A stretch of DNA of 64,000 bases from Penelope pileata (taxonomy: Eukaryota; Chordata; Aves; Galliformes; Cracidae): the NCBI GenBank assembly GCA_013396635.1, contig WBMW01005147.1:106024-170023 (forward strand), in the 5' to 3' direction. Made by a program: the position numbers and the translations under genes. Of this stretch, positions 1 to 13,700 are shown one piece after another; the first letter of the stretch is position 1, and each line of letters begins with the position of its first letter. The notes beneath the pieces are model-generated. The model was not told where the DNA came from, searched no databases, and was given only the letters and a program-made list of their open reading frames with translations.

Positions 1-3000
1 AAAAAAGAGATATTTTTTCCTTTTATTTGCAACTCAAGACCAAGAAGAGCTACAGAAGAATATGCTTTTAGCCATGTACATATTAATGATAGTGTGAACT
101 ATTAAGTTCTAGAGCAGGAAGCTTCGAGCAGGTTAAATAATAGTTTAAATAGAGTGTATTATGCAGACATAGCTATTTCAGCTGCAAACTCCCACTGAAG
201 TTAAAATTGATGTAATATCTTACAGACTTTTAATTAACAAGATATAGCTGAATCACCTTAATGTATTGCAGGGATAATAGAACTGGCCAGTAAAAATCTT
301 CTGTGAATCATTTCCAGTTTTCCAGGAACCTCAGCATAGTAAACAAGGCAGGAAGTGGGCCTGTTAAAATAATTAAGGTAAACCAAATACTGAATAGCCC
401 TCATTTCAGGTTCAGTGAAAATTCTGTCATTAAAACAACAGACTGGAGGAAAACCCACTAATATGTAAATAGCTGGTCATCCTTTGCTGCAGCTGTAGCC
501 ACTTTAGTGGCTGGGGCAACAAAAAGACAGAATTTAGTGCCTGCAAAATGGATCTGGAGATGACAATTATTGAAATCCTGCTGTGCTATTTCCTTTTCTC
601 CACTCCTGTTACGTGGTGACTTGTTGCAGGTTCCCAAGAAGTATTCCCTTTCGCATACACTGGTAACTCAGGTGCAAAATCAATACTTTTCATATTGTGT
701 CTATGAAAATTTGCTGAAGCAGGAAAAATTGCATGGATTTTGTATTTCTTTTGTATGAGAGTGTATTCTGGAAGATCCCCAGAAGTGTGTTCATTAGTAC
801 AGACTAATTTCCCCTTACCCAGCCTCTACGCCCAGCATTTTCTGCTCTCCTTTCTCTGACAAGCCAATTAAACTTCTTTTAGCATTTTGCATAGCAGTTG
901 TACTCTGAGATTCTCTCCCATACAAGGTATTCTCTTTTTTAGCAGTTGTACCAGCCGTCTCAGATAAAGGCTACTATATACCAGCTCCCCCTTCCTTGCC
1001 TGTCACCCTTTAAGAGCTTCTGCTTGAATTGTCACCATTTAATTGCTTGGTTTGCCAAGCACATTTTAAATGTAGACTGTCATTTCTTTCTTCACTTTCT
1101 TTCTCCTTCCATTTTTCCTCCCCTCCCCATCAAGTCCATTTGTGATATGTTTGTGAAGTTGTTTGTCTGCTTCATTAGAGCATTGGGTTTTTTTAGGTTA
1201 ATTTGTCTAATTTCCAGTCAAATGAGGACATGGTACTTGTAAATCATTTAGTTTCTCATTAATCTCTTCCAGCGTTGGCTCCAATTTTCAACTGTCTCCC
1301 TATTTACTATCTTTAGCGAAAAATATCCAATGTTCCCATCACTTGTCACAAGTAATGTCACGGTTGCTGTGGATCCATTGACCTGCATAATCAACATGAT
1401 TTTTTTTATTAGAAATCGAAATGTTTGCTGCTGTAGAAAGCTGCATCTTAAGTTCCATGCAAGGAAATTCAGTAAATGAAATGCAATAAACAGACGATCT
1501 AAAGCCTGCACTGTTTTTCCATGCCAAATCTTATTCATTAGATTTTCTTTAACAACAGCTGTAGAATTTTAAGATGCTGTTTAGAAGAGCAGAAATCCTG
1601 AGAGCTGCACCTTATGCTTTGATACCTCTCTGGCAGAGATCCCCCTGAGATGGGAGGAACAAGGACTTCAGCATTCATTTGTGAGATTCAAGTATCCAGC
1701 TGTAGTCAAATCCACAGTTAAAGAATTCTCTGCTGCTATCCTCTACTATAAAACACTGATATCACATCAGACTTATGAGCTGCTTTCAGATAGATTGTGC
1801 CTGCTCACACAGCAAACTGGCCAGAATATGTTCTCTTGAAACGAAGAAGTGTTTGTCAGGGCAATAGGTCGTGTTCCCCATTCCGGGTCAGCACCAAAGA
1901 GTGCCTTAGTGGGGTAGGAAAGAGAATTAGGATAATTCCCTGCTAAAGGCAATGGTTGTTATTGCCCACAGCCATTACATGCCCTGTATTTACTAGTTTC
2001 ATTGTTGAGGTAGAATAGGCCTTACCGTTATTGTCCCGTGGCCAAATCTGTCATTCAAATGGATGAGAAAAATTGACTCCTTTGTCCCCTAACATTGCTC
2101 TGTACCATATGGCAGCTTTTCAGAGTGTGTTTCCTTGCATTTCAGAAATGCTCGCAGCTTATTTCTGTTCAAGTGTATATATATGCTTTGTGATCTTTAG
2201 ATCATTAATCTCAGCCACTGTTACTACCTTGTTTTGGAAGAGACAGGTTTTGCAAATAGACAATTGCTTGGTGTCACTCATCCTGTCTTTATCCATAGGC
2301 TCTGTGCTGTAGTCACTAAAAACAAGTTCAATGCCATGGTTATTTTAGTTGGCACTCAGTGACTCATCTTCCTCTGACTGTAATGAGATTTAAGCAACAT
2401 TTATTGTTCTCTGCCATGTAAGACGCAGTCACTTAGCTGAGAGAATGATAAGCATCTTCGACCTGCTATAGATAGAGATGTTAGGCCGATGGGAAGGATT
2501 AAAATGTGCACGTTTTGTATTTGAGATAGCAAATAATAAATACTGCCTCTTTAAGAACAGAAGTCCTGCATTGGGAAGATCAGGCCACAGTGTTTCTTCA
2601 CGTAGCAGCAGAGGCAAAAAATATCAGAGGAAATGGAAGGAAATTGGTGAAGCTTTGTTTATTAAGTATGCGCCAGTTAAATTGCTGCCCCTCGCTGATC
2701 AGTCTAATCCTTTTAATTAGGCTAGGTAAGCAAAAACGAGGCAGTAATGATGCTGATGACTCAGAGATTTCTCTCTGTGAAAGAAAACAAGCAGAAGCTG
2801 GTCATCTAAACAGCACAGTACAGTGACTCTCCAGGAGTCCTCTTCACCTCTAAACCTGTAAAATGGTTTCTGGATGGCAAGGTGACCAAACTCAGAGGTG
2901 TTCCTGGGTACAAGTGCCAGAATACAGACCAGTATATTCTAAGAGTGTGAGATTTGTTATGTATCAGTCACCCTTCAGCTTGCAGTGTGCATTTTTCTTA

Positions 3001-6000
3001 AGCCTAAATTTACATTGGGCTCTTGTCTAGAGAATGATGCAGCAGCACGGCAGCTCGGAGGCTAGGGCCAGCACGCAGAAACACAAGGGCACAGTGTTCA
3101 GCTCTGCCTGATGGGATTTAACCCACCTTTGCTGATGAAACTGCCCTGATATGAGGGTAAAAGACAGTATTTTTACAACCTTTTTCTCATTCTGTTGTTC
3201 TTAAAATTGTTAAAAATCTGGAGGTGAGGATATCCCTTGTAATCAATGATTCCCCTGTGGAAAGTCCTGGGACACCATCTCTCCTCCAAGATTACTCTCA
3301 CCATTTATTGCAGAACATGAAGCCACTTCTAGAGACAGGGGAATGAGAACTCCCTGGGGAGAATCCTGACCACGAGGTGACAGAGTCAGGTTTCTTTCCT
3401 TCACCCAACATGCTTTTAATTTTTTATACAAAGTGAAGCAGGCTCAGCCAGAGAGATGGTGAATACATCTGCCTCATAAAATAGCCAGACCCTCAGGGTA
3501 AGAGCTGTTTTCTGAAGAGGAAAATTTGCATGCCACCAGGCAGAACATGGCTTTGAAAGTGTGTTTTCTGTTGCCTCATTTGCTGAATTTACCACTAGAT
3601 TGTCATACATAGAGGAGAGCAGTAGTTCATCTGTTAGTTGTGCTTCAAAAGGCAGAAGTGCCTCTCTTCCTTCAGACATGCTGATAGACCAGCACCTGGA
3701 TCACCCACCAGCTGGAACACCAACTGGTGGGGCCCGGCAGGGATTGCCAAGTGATGTTAAGATTTAAGTATCTGTGTGCATGGTCAGAAGTACTTTGGGT
3801 ACTTGAGGAACACTCATGTTCACACTCGAGTCCCTTAAGGGAGTTGGAGATTTATGTGCCAACTGGGGAAGGAGGAAGCCAGCAGAAATTTTATGTATCT
3901 GAGCTTCAGGGTTGAGTGATAAATACAAAGACAAGTGAAATGTAGATGTCCTAGCCTTTTTGTGCATCTGGAACTTAGTAGCTTTGTCACTTGAACAACA
4001 TGGACTTCTGCCATAGCAACCTCATGCCAAGAAAACCACAGCAATACATGTTTGGTGCCAGCTGCACAAGTTTCACAAAGAAAACTAGTTAGAGAAAAGT
4101 TTAGGAAATCTGAATGATTCCTGCAGGGAATTTTTTTTTTTTCACCTCCAAGGCTTAATTAGTAGGACTCCAGATTGTAATGGTGCATTGCTTGAAAGTG
4201 TGTTGGCTTGCACTGAGAGATGATTTTTATGGGATGCTTTTGTATGCAAGTTGTTGAAAAATCCAGCAGCATTTACTCAGCTCCAGGTGATGCACACTGC
4301 TTCTGATATCAGAACCCATTTTGTTGTGGGACAGAGAGCTCTATTTTGACTTCTTCTGCATACAGTCCTTGCAAAAGTTTTATTTTTGGATTTGTCAGTA
4401 TAGGAATCTACATGACCTTTACTATAACCTTAGATAGTTGCAGCAGGCTTAGTACAATGTATGTTCAAATGTACAAGGTAGGTGAGAATGTCACATGAAG
4501 TGCAGAACATCTCTGTGCTTTGCCTGGGGAGCTGTTAGCATATGATGCAAAAGAAAGCAGAACAGAGCTCTGTGCGTTTCACAGTGTGTAGGGCTAACGG
4601 AGCACTTAGGCAGATTTTTTCACTTTCTATCAATACACTATAAAATAGAAATGTTGTTGTACCTATTTGTAGTTAACAGTGCATTTTTGCACATTGGTAA
4701 ATACCATAATTCTCTTCTGCTTGTCAAGATGTACTTACCTACTAGTGTGGAGCTTCAAAGGAGGCCATTTGAAATCACAATTTTTCCATCTGGATTGGCA
4801 TGTACATGCCCCTCTAAAAGGGAGTCATTGAGACAGCAATTCTGAAATCCTTACAAAAAACACATCTCTCTCCTGGTGTGTCTGAGCACTTACTGCTGGA
4901 AACCAGTTAAACCAAGGGAATATTTATAGCACCAGTGAGAGAATAAAGTTGGTGTCTTAACAGTGACAGAGCCCATTTCAGTCCTGTCAGCTGTCTGCCT
5001 TTCTTAGCAGAACATCAGAAAGCAAGTTCCGCTCAATGGTGGCTTCATGCTGCTCTCTGCTGCTAGCTGAAGCTCCTGTCAGTGTCAATGTGAGCTGGTT
5101 ATTAGGCCTTTCTGTCAGTACCGGCTGCAGCTCCTACTTTTGATCCCTGGTTTCTTGCATCTGGCATCCGCTTGCCCTCTTGATTGTGTAAAGCTCCGTG
5201 GAAGTTTTCTAGTCAATGTGCGTGTAGGAGATTTTAAATATATGCTAATTTTATTGTAAATTATTAACAGGGTGAATACGGAAAGATCTGTACAATGCTT
5301 TCGATACTGGAGAAATCTGATCAGATGTTTTCCATCTAGGAAACCTCTTGTCCTGTTTTCCCCTCTTGGCATGCTTCATTGTGAGTGTCTCCTGGTTGGC
5401 AAGTGGTCTGAGAAACTGAGAACCAGACCCCTCAGTATTCATGGTTGCAAATACACAAAGGGTGCAAACAAGTTCAGGCAGCTCAGGCTGACTGTTTACG
5501 TTGATGTCTGCACATCTGGCTCTGTGGTGACTGTCACCAGTTCTCTTCCTTCAGATTAGGATGGGGAGGCCTAGGGAACACTTTCTCAAACACGTTCAAG
5601 AGGTCCCAGAGAACAGTGTTTAAGGCAGTTGTATATCATTAAGTAAAATCATAAATGTTATTAGGATTATTTTTAGGATGTTATTAGGATGGTTGTCTTC
5701 AGGATTAAGGGCGCCAAATTCTTTTATTCCTGAAAGAACAACATGCTCCTTTTATTTTAGACTAAGGAAATCACAGACCTATAAAATCTCATGACTTCTC
5801 AAGAAGTTCCTGCCATGGAGTCGCATCCTCATTTCCTTGCCTGCCTGTTCTTTGTCTTATCCATCCACTGTGTAACACCCTACCCTTTATCTTGCTTCAT
5901 GGAACCTGGTAATGGAGGATGTGCATGACCAATGTGATCTATAAGTCTGCCTATTGTTGCACCTGGTGCAGGGTTGGTGGAGGGCCACCGCCGTAATGAT

Positions 6001-6974
6001 GCCATGAAGCACGGATAGGCCCTCTCATGAGATCCAGTATCAGAAAGACATTTCCAGAACTTCTTCAGCAGGAGCTAGACCCACTGCTGTAGCAAACACT
6101 GAAGGCTTTAGGACTTGAATATTGGAAAGAAGCAACTTGCAAAGAAAAGGCTGATATCAGAAAGAAAAAAAAAGAAACCAAAGCAAAATGATCTCCTTCA
6201 GAGAATGCTACGCAAATGCCTTCTTTAATAGGCATGAGAGACTCTGAAAAAAATGTTCGCTATGTTAAGAAATCCAAAGGTAGAATATACAGATAATAGG
6301 TACTTCAGCTTCATAGATCACAGAATTTGGGAATATTACCAACCTCCCCTGTGCAGATCCTTGTTATTATCTGTGGGGTAGAGAATATAGGTATTTCCCT
6401 CCTGCAAATTAATCTTGCATATGCTTGTCTGACGCATGAACTTTCAAAAAAACATTTATTTTTTCTCAGGTCCAGAGGCTGTAGCTCTACATTTGCTGAC
6501 ACTCTAAGTTCCTCCAATTAGCTGCCAGAACTTAAATCCAGGCTCTTTGATTCATGACCATGTCTTCTTTCCAGTATGCCTCAGCACTGATACCCTACAC
6601 ATTGAATTCTGGGAATTTGATTCCGAACTTCAGTCTTGGCCTCTCCTTCTGTGTGCACATACTCAATGTCCTTATATGCTCTCAATTGCTATCTCTGTTT
6701 AGGGATTCTTGTCTGATATTTCTGGGACTTGGAATTTGCTCTTTCGGATTCTCTTGGCAGAGAGTCCCGAGCTTGGTCCTGTGCCTGCTTCCTTTGGCCT
6801 TTAGCCTTTGCAGTGGTATGTTCTTCTTTCCTGAGACCTGTCTTCATCTCAGCTGCCTAGAACTCTGCAACTTTTCCCATCCTTTGCTCTCTGGTTTTGG
6901 AGAGACTCTGATCTGATTTGGATCTGCACTGATATTGCAGGGAATGAGATTTCTGAGAAATCTTGCTCCCAAAG
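1..6974. other. Gene-poor upstream sequence
   Basis: AT-rich unique-looking DNA. Open frames are short (under 125 codons), overlap on both strands and have no recognisable domains or consistent splice structure. Minor features are a short hairpin (3704-3733) and repeated ttattaggat units (5656-5691). No RNA gene or promoter was recognised. Confidence 0.7.
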
Positions 6975-7052
6975 TTCTTTCTTTCTTTCTTTCTTTCTTT
7001 CTTTTTTTTTTTTTCTTTTCTTCTCTTTTCTTTCTCTCTCTTTTTTTTTTTT
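6975..7052. repeat. (CTTT)n / T-rich pyrimidine tract
   Basis: Seven TTTC units followed by T-runs and CT-rich sequence, about 78 bp, all pyrimidine. Confidence 0.95.
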
Positions 7053-7989
7053 AACATTTCCAAGTACCTGTTTTAGCACCTTTGCTTTTCATTCGACCTC
7101 TGTTTAACGTTTCATGCAACTTCATACTTAGTCCACTTTACAGCATTTCATCTACCTAATGGTGTTAAACCAATTCAAAATGTTTTGGAGATTCCTGCCT
7201 TAGTTTTAGCATTATAAAACTATCAATATAGGGAACATTTCTGAAAAGTAATCAAAAGTTATATTCCATTCTACTATTGCTTAAAAAAAACCTCAAATAC
7301 ATCCATTGCACTTGGGCATAGACTACTGGAGCTGAAAATGTGCTTGTTGGAATAAATATTGTGGAAAAATGTAGCCTGAGGTCAAATTGACTTCAAAATA
7401 CAACAGTTAATTCTCATTTCACATTTTCTTGGGGGAAAAAAAAAAGTATTTTGGTGACCTAAGCTGTGATGATCAGAACTCAGTAAAAGTTTGACAGATT
7501 TTCTGACAGTGTCAGATGACTTCAATTGTTGGAAAAAAGTTATGGTTCTATCATGCCTAAATATGTATCTATTGTCTTTCAGAGAACCTTTTAAAAATAA
7601 CTCCTCTTGACCAAGTTTTAATTACTAAAATTGCTTCAGCCTCAGTGAGGAAACTCACTGAACTCAGAATGAGTCTCACAGAACATCAGAACCCACTTGG
7701 TACGTAAGTACACCTGCAAGTGTCCTGTGAAGCATATGACACATCCAAGGCTGGCTCTCTCTCTGACTATCAATTGATTCTGCACAAAGCCATCGAGAGG
7801 GCTTTCCATGGGCAACTAGTGTGGATGGTGAATTTGGCTTTAATACTGGCCTCTGCTGCACCGCGCTGTAACGATGCTGTAGGGACAGTGACTATGTCTC
7901 CAATACTAGATAGAATGGGCTAGGGAGCAGTCTATGTCCTTAGGCCAAATAGTCTAGCTTAGATCATATTCATGTGTTCTTTCAGTACC

Positions 7990-8312
7990 GAAGGGGGGCT
8001 TGTAAAAAAGATGGAGAGCAGCTTTTCACAGGCAGATAGTAATAGGACAAGAGGCAATCGTTTTAAAATAAAAGAGGAGAGATTTAGGTTAGATGTTAGG
8101 AAGAATGTCTTTACTAAGAGGGTGGTGAGGCACTAGAACAGGTTGTTCAGAGAAGTTGTGGATGCCCCATCCCTGGAGGCATTCCAGGCCAGGTTGGATG
8201 GGGCCCTGGGCAGCCTGATCTAGTGGGTGGGTGGTGTCCCTGCCCATGGCAGGAACAGTATGGTCTTCAAGGTCACTTTAAACCCAAACCTTTCTGTGAT
8301 TCTATGAAATTC
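7990..8312 (+). mobile_element. CR1 LINE, 3' end fragment (sense)
   Basis: This roughly 320-bp fragment has the typical CR1 3' region: the GGACAAGAGGCAA stretch, then the 'gatgccccatccctggaggc' block and a terminal gattctatga tail. The 5' part is missing, as usual for CR1. It lies in the upstream gene-poor region. Confidence 0.9.
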
Positions 8313-9550
8313 TTTTTCCCTCTGAAAACATGATAGTAGAGCCCAAGTGACTTAGAACAAGCCATTACTATTCCATTCCTGAAACTGAGTCCAGGAATGG
8401 TCTAGAAGAGCAGGAGTTAGTGAGTGTGAAATGAGCTTGGGGCATGCTAACATCTATGTATCATGGATGTTTATGGTCCAGAAATCAGGTCAGTACCCTG
8501 GCCCTGCTTTGGTAACAGTATATAGTTATTAAGATTGAAGTTCTTGGGTATTTTAAGTTCCACTTCTGCACATTATAATGATGATCACTGTGACGGCAGG
8601 AGCATAATGATAATAATTACCAACAACGCTGACCAGCAAGGCAAAGAACATTTGCTGTTAATAGCCAACAACTGTAATCAAGAGTAAATAAACTTAGAAA
8701 AGATGTAAAGACATTTCCTCTCTACTTACTCCATCGGCTTTGAATGGATTTCATATTCTTTGACTATGAATGTGTAACTGGAGAAAGAAAGCTTTACTAC
8801 CACAGAGGGGAAAAAAGATGATCTTTGCCTTGGAAGTGTAATCCCAGTTTGTATTCTAAGTAATTTCTTTTTGGACCAAAGTACTTTATTCCTATGGAAA
8901 CCTTGTACTTGCATGCTACTACTCCGAGCTGAGTATTTTCTGGCTTTTGCCTTGAGCTACTCTGTCTTCTGTAATGCTCTTCATGTAGCCATTATCCTGT
9001 GCTTTGGCACAAGCCTTCCTTTTTGTCCCCAAAAATGCATGTTTCTCAGCTCAGTTATAAGATCACCTAACACATATATCTCCTGTAACCTCATCTATTC
9101 ATTCAGTAGTCAGTGCAATCCAGCAACATATACCAGAAATTTCACTCTTTCAATTTCTGTTGCAGAGAAAAGAAACACAAGTTCAACACATGGCAGGTCA
9201 GAGATGAACGGAGAAGCACAGTCATAATTAGCATTCCTGAGGTGATTTTTGTCCAGTTCATTTTTTATAGCTTGGGAGGACAGTACTGTTTTCATAGGTC
9301 TCTGATCTGAAAGTCATAAGCGTCAAACTGGATCAGTGTTCTCTTCCTCTGTGTCATAACTATTATCTTTATTTTTCTGCTTTTAAGAGAAAAAATCATC
9401 CATTCACTTGGATTAAGATGTAAAGGCATCTGGGAATTCCAGGTCATTTATTTTTCCTAAGAAATTCCAGTTCATGTGTTTTCTGATAATCAGTGTAGTT
9501 GATATAGTATTTTTTTTAAAGTAGTATTTGATCATTTGGAGGTAAAGGTG

Positions 9551-9575
9551 TTTTTTTTTTTTTTCTTTTTGGGTG

Positions 9576-9615
<40 letters not shown>
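9551..9615. repeat. Two poly-T tracts (second is 36 T)
   Basis: A T-rich tract (9551-9570), a short spacer, then 36 uninterrupted T (9580-9615). Confidence 0.95.
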
Positions 9616-9620
<5 letters not shown>

Positions 9621-10779
9621 CCAGAGCTTCCTATGGTGTAGCTTTGTGTATGATTGTCTTTGGCCTCAATCCTGCACCTTGATCTTTGCGGAGACACTTT
9701 TCTAAATGCTGTATAGAGGCATTTGAGGTCATGGAGGATGTTTCTGCACCATGCAGTGAAACTTAACACATTTAGCTTGGGGGTACTGTAGGCCTGCACT
9801 CACACGTGAGGATGTGAAGATGTAAGCCCAGTGCTCTGCAGAGCCCTCTGTCAAGCAATGCTGCCTAAAAGCCACAGGTTATGATCAATGACAAGAGTGT
9901 TATTAGTTCAATGAAGTGGGTTGGTAGTCGGCAGTCTACAACGTGTTTTGTTTTACAGATGGTTTTGATTCCCAGGCCAGCCGTTGGCAGGAATGGCCAC
10001 AGTGTTTTCAAAGGTTAGGGGAGAGTTTTGCAGTTCACTTTTGGGTTTGGCTTTGTCCTGGGCCTCCTCAGTCAGCAGACAGATACCCTGTCTCTACACT
10101 CCATCCATACACAGAACCCATGCAGTTTAGAAATTGGTAATAAGTCATATCAAACAGTAAGTAGTAATTCCGTCTGACAAGAGGGAAGTTCCTGACAGGC
10201 TTGTTTAGGGGCTGAAGCATCCGTCTGTTCAGTCAGCCACTGAAGAGTATGAGGACAGGAGGGAGCTCAACTGGGAAACTGCAGAGCATGGTTCTGGTGG
10301 TGAACGCAAGCTGGATGCAGTGAGCAGCATCACAGGAACAAAGAGAGGCAACCTTGCCTACAAGCCTTCTTCACCTGGAGCTAGGCAGCTAATTTTCTTT
10401 CATCACTGGTAGCTCTACTGAGACTATGGCCAAGCAAGGGAATGTGACAGGTGATAACTTATCATCAACTTGGTAAAGCTGCTAGAACTGTGTGTTTGCT
10501 GTTCAAGCTAAGCAGTTGGTAGGAAAACAGCTGCACTGGTTTAAAATCTTACAGTCCCTTTGCTGTTTGCTACCCTCCATCTGCCAGCAGTTACTATTCC
10601 TGCAGGAGACCTGGCAGAAAGAAATGTGTACCCATGCCTCAGCCATTCCCATTCACAGTCTGGCATCTTCATGGATACCCACATTCTTTGGTACTGCAAG
10701 CTATCAGACACATTGGGAGATAATGGGATTTTGTTTTAAACTTGGTGAGCAGGCTTTAAACTAAGACACTTGGAATTAT

Positions 10780-10797
10780 ATTTAAATTAATTTAAAT
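10780..10797. repeat. 18-bp perfect palindrome (ATTTAAATTAATTTAAAT)
   Basis: The sequence equals its own reverse complement over 18 bp and contains a central TTAA. Confidence 0.9.
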
Positions 10798-13700
10798 TTT
10801 AAATGTCATTAAATGGATTCAAAAGCAGTTTTGGTTAAAATAACGTTACTTCATTGTGAAGTTAAATCCGCAGATTCATATCTGAATACTCAGAAATGTG
10901 AGCTATTGTGGAGATTTTTTCCTTTAGCATGGAATTAGGATTTTGCTTCAGATGGAAGTAACAGTTGTTGGTACTGCGCCATCATAAATGTATGTTACTT
11001 GAATCTTTATTGTACCAGATCAAATGCTTCTATGCAAACCACGAAATTGAAATCCAACAAAATTGCCTTCATTAAGGTATAAATAAAACCATTTGCTCTA
11101 CTTACGAAGACATTCCCAACCTGCTTTTGGCATGAAATGTGTCTTTTACAGCCTATCTTGGCGCACACATCTCCTGCCTCCCAATTATGAATGCCTTAGG
11201 GTGACCAAGTAAGCAATAATTCCAGCTGCTCCTGACAGAAGAAGACATTGCTGCACTGCATTATTTTTCTGATGAATGTATGTTCTCAATAAGCTGAAAC
11301 AGGTTTTGCATCAGCAACATCTGCAACAACAGGGATTTAGAAAGTGGGTCAGGAATATTGATGGATTGGAGAAGGAGAACGGGTGAAGGAGGATGTGTGT
11401 GAGTATGTGTATCAATGTGGATCTACTTATGTCTTCATATTTTCCCCCAAATACCTCACTAATTGATTCAGGTCCTCTGACTTTAGTCATAGAGGGAGCT
11501 ATCAGTATAAAGTGCTTTACTCAGAGCTTTAGTCACCACAGCAGAAAATCTGACTCTGTTACAGTTAATAGTAATTCATTCTCTTGAGTTCTGTAGGACA
11601 GCATTTTTCCTTGTAATTCCTGTACTAGTTCAGAGCAGGATCTAGATAGCACCTCAATTGTGCCATTTGCCCTCAGTACCACTCCTTACTATTGTATTTG
11701 GAACCGCACATGTGGCAATGTGGCAATGACAGTAGCTTGTTCGAGGTTTAAACTATTTGAAATAAGAAGGTAAATTTCAGGAGGAAAAGGACTAAAATCT
11801 GCAGACTAAAATCAGATAGAGAAAGAAGTAGATGGAAAAACTGTGTTGTTTCGAGTGTAGTGTTAATATATCAGTCAACCGGGTGGGAAAACATCTGCAG
11901 TGCAAAGTTTGATTCCCTGGGTTGAGAAAGGAGACAGTGGAAGCAGCAGGAGCTGCAGTCAGACTGAGAATTTTCTGCTTTTATAGTTTATTTTAACAGC
12001 AGCATTGTGGTTATATTGTGTTGATGGCTCTGGAGACTTTCTAGTTTTCTTTTCAGTGTCCAGGCAGGACAGATTTGGAGCATGCTTCCTGGGAGCTGTC
12101 CTTGAAGCTGAAGCTGGCTTGTGCGTAAACTCGAAGGGCCATCAAGAGGGAACAGGAATCTGGAAGGAAGCATCTGGGCCGTCAAATGTGGTTCTTTGCA
12201 GTAGCAGGCAGCCCTGTGATAAATGTTTAGTACAGACAAGCCAACAGAAATGCTACTCTGTGTATATCCCAGGAGCCACAGAACATTCTCACAAACACGT
12301 AGTAACATAAAAGTCCATAATACAAAAGCTAGAACAAGAAAAGCATGCCATGCCACAGGAAGAGAGCAGAAGAGATTGGGGGCACTACCAGTGTGTTCAG
12401 AACACACTGGAACACAGAACTCTAAAGCATTGGCAGAATTTGCCCCCTAAAGAAGTTTGGAATGTCCTACAGAGTAAACAATCCCTCATGCTATTGGCGC
12501 AGACCAAAACATTCCAAGCCTGCCCTGCCAATCCACCCTGGAACAAGTGTTTGGCTCCAAATCTGAAGACAAACTTCTGAAGCCTGGGCAAGATGCATCA
12601 TGATTTGGGTTTATCCTCCATGCCTGTTCAGTTTTCTCACTGCCCTCTGTCTTCTGAGACAGCTAATGAAGTTCTCTGGTAGTATCTGTTATGGACACAG
12701 AGATACTGATACAAACTAGGAGCTGACTGGACACAAACTCTTACATTGACAATTTACCCACCAGTACAGAGGTCCTGTCAAGTCTTTTAACTGTTGTCAA
12801 ATTGGGGGAAAAAAGGATTCTTAAAATAAAATAAACTAACTTTTAATGTTCGTTTGTTTTTCAGTTAGTCCTTGCTGCAAGGGTAAGGAGAAAGGGCTTG
12901 TTAGAGACTAGTACAGGAGCCTGGTCTGTTGGCTTTCCTCTGTTGCCACCATATGTGTCTACATTCTTTTTCACTGCTGTCTATAGTAGCAAGGATCTGA
13001 TAGAAAATCTGGCCTCTCCTATGCGTTTTTATAGATTCAACCCTCCAGGTGGGACTGCCGTCAAACTAGGCTAACTTTTAGACTCTGCATCATAGACAAT
13101 GACTCTAAATTACCCCATGGTATTTAAGACCACTAAGGACCATATGCTTCTGGCCTTTAAATAAAGAAAAGCAAGCAGATGGGCAGACATTGTAAAAGAG
13201 AAATCAAATGAAAGGTTCAGCCCATTCTTTACACAGAGGAGTTGTATATAATTAGCATTTTGGAGTGGGGCACAGCAAAGAGGGGGCTACTTTTTAGTGG
13301 TTATGCTGTCCTGGGGCAGAAAGTTTGGTGTTTCAGTGCACAAATCACCAGGCAAGCTGAACTATGAGCTGTAAACCTTTGAAAATCTCATGTATAAATG
13401 GATTGCCTGTTCCTAACAGGAGGTAAATACTTGGTATAAAATACCTTTATGTAACAAAATTTCCATAATATTTTTAGTGCTGAGTAGATTCTGGAAAACC
13501 CCTGAATACCACTGTGTTTTGCTGTAACCTTTTTACTGAATTGAATTTTTGGATTAGTAAGTGAGGAAATACTGATTAGCTCTCTCTTTTGATAGCCTGC
13601 CTTATAAAACTAATTAGTGCCTGTCTTTTATTGTTGTGAGAATTAGAATACTGAAAAAAAGCCCCAGAGTAACAAAATTAAAAATGTGAGATTTTACTAA

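Noticed and set aside
3704..3733. Short inverted repeat (cccaccagctgg … ccaactggtggg)
   Set aside because: One mismatch and short stem; no sign of an RNA gene or terminator, common by chance in 64 kb.
6554..6916. 120-codon hydrophobic frame
   Set aside because: Pyrimidine-rich DNA reads as Leu/Phe/Ser; no domain, no splice context, ends next to a CTTT microsatellite.
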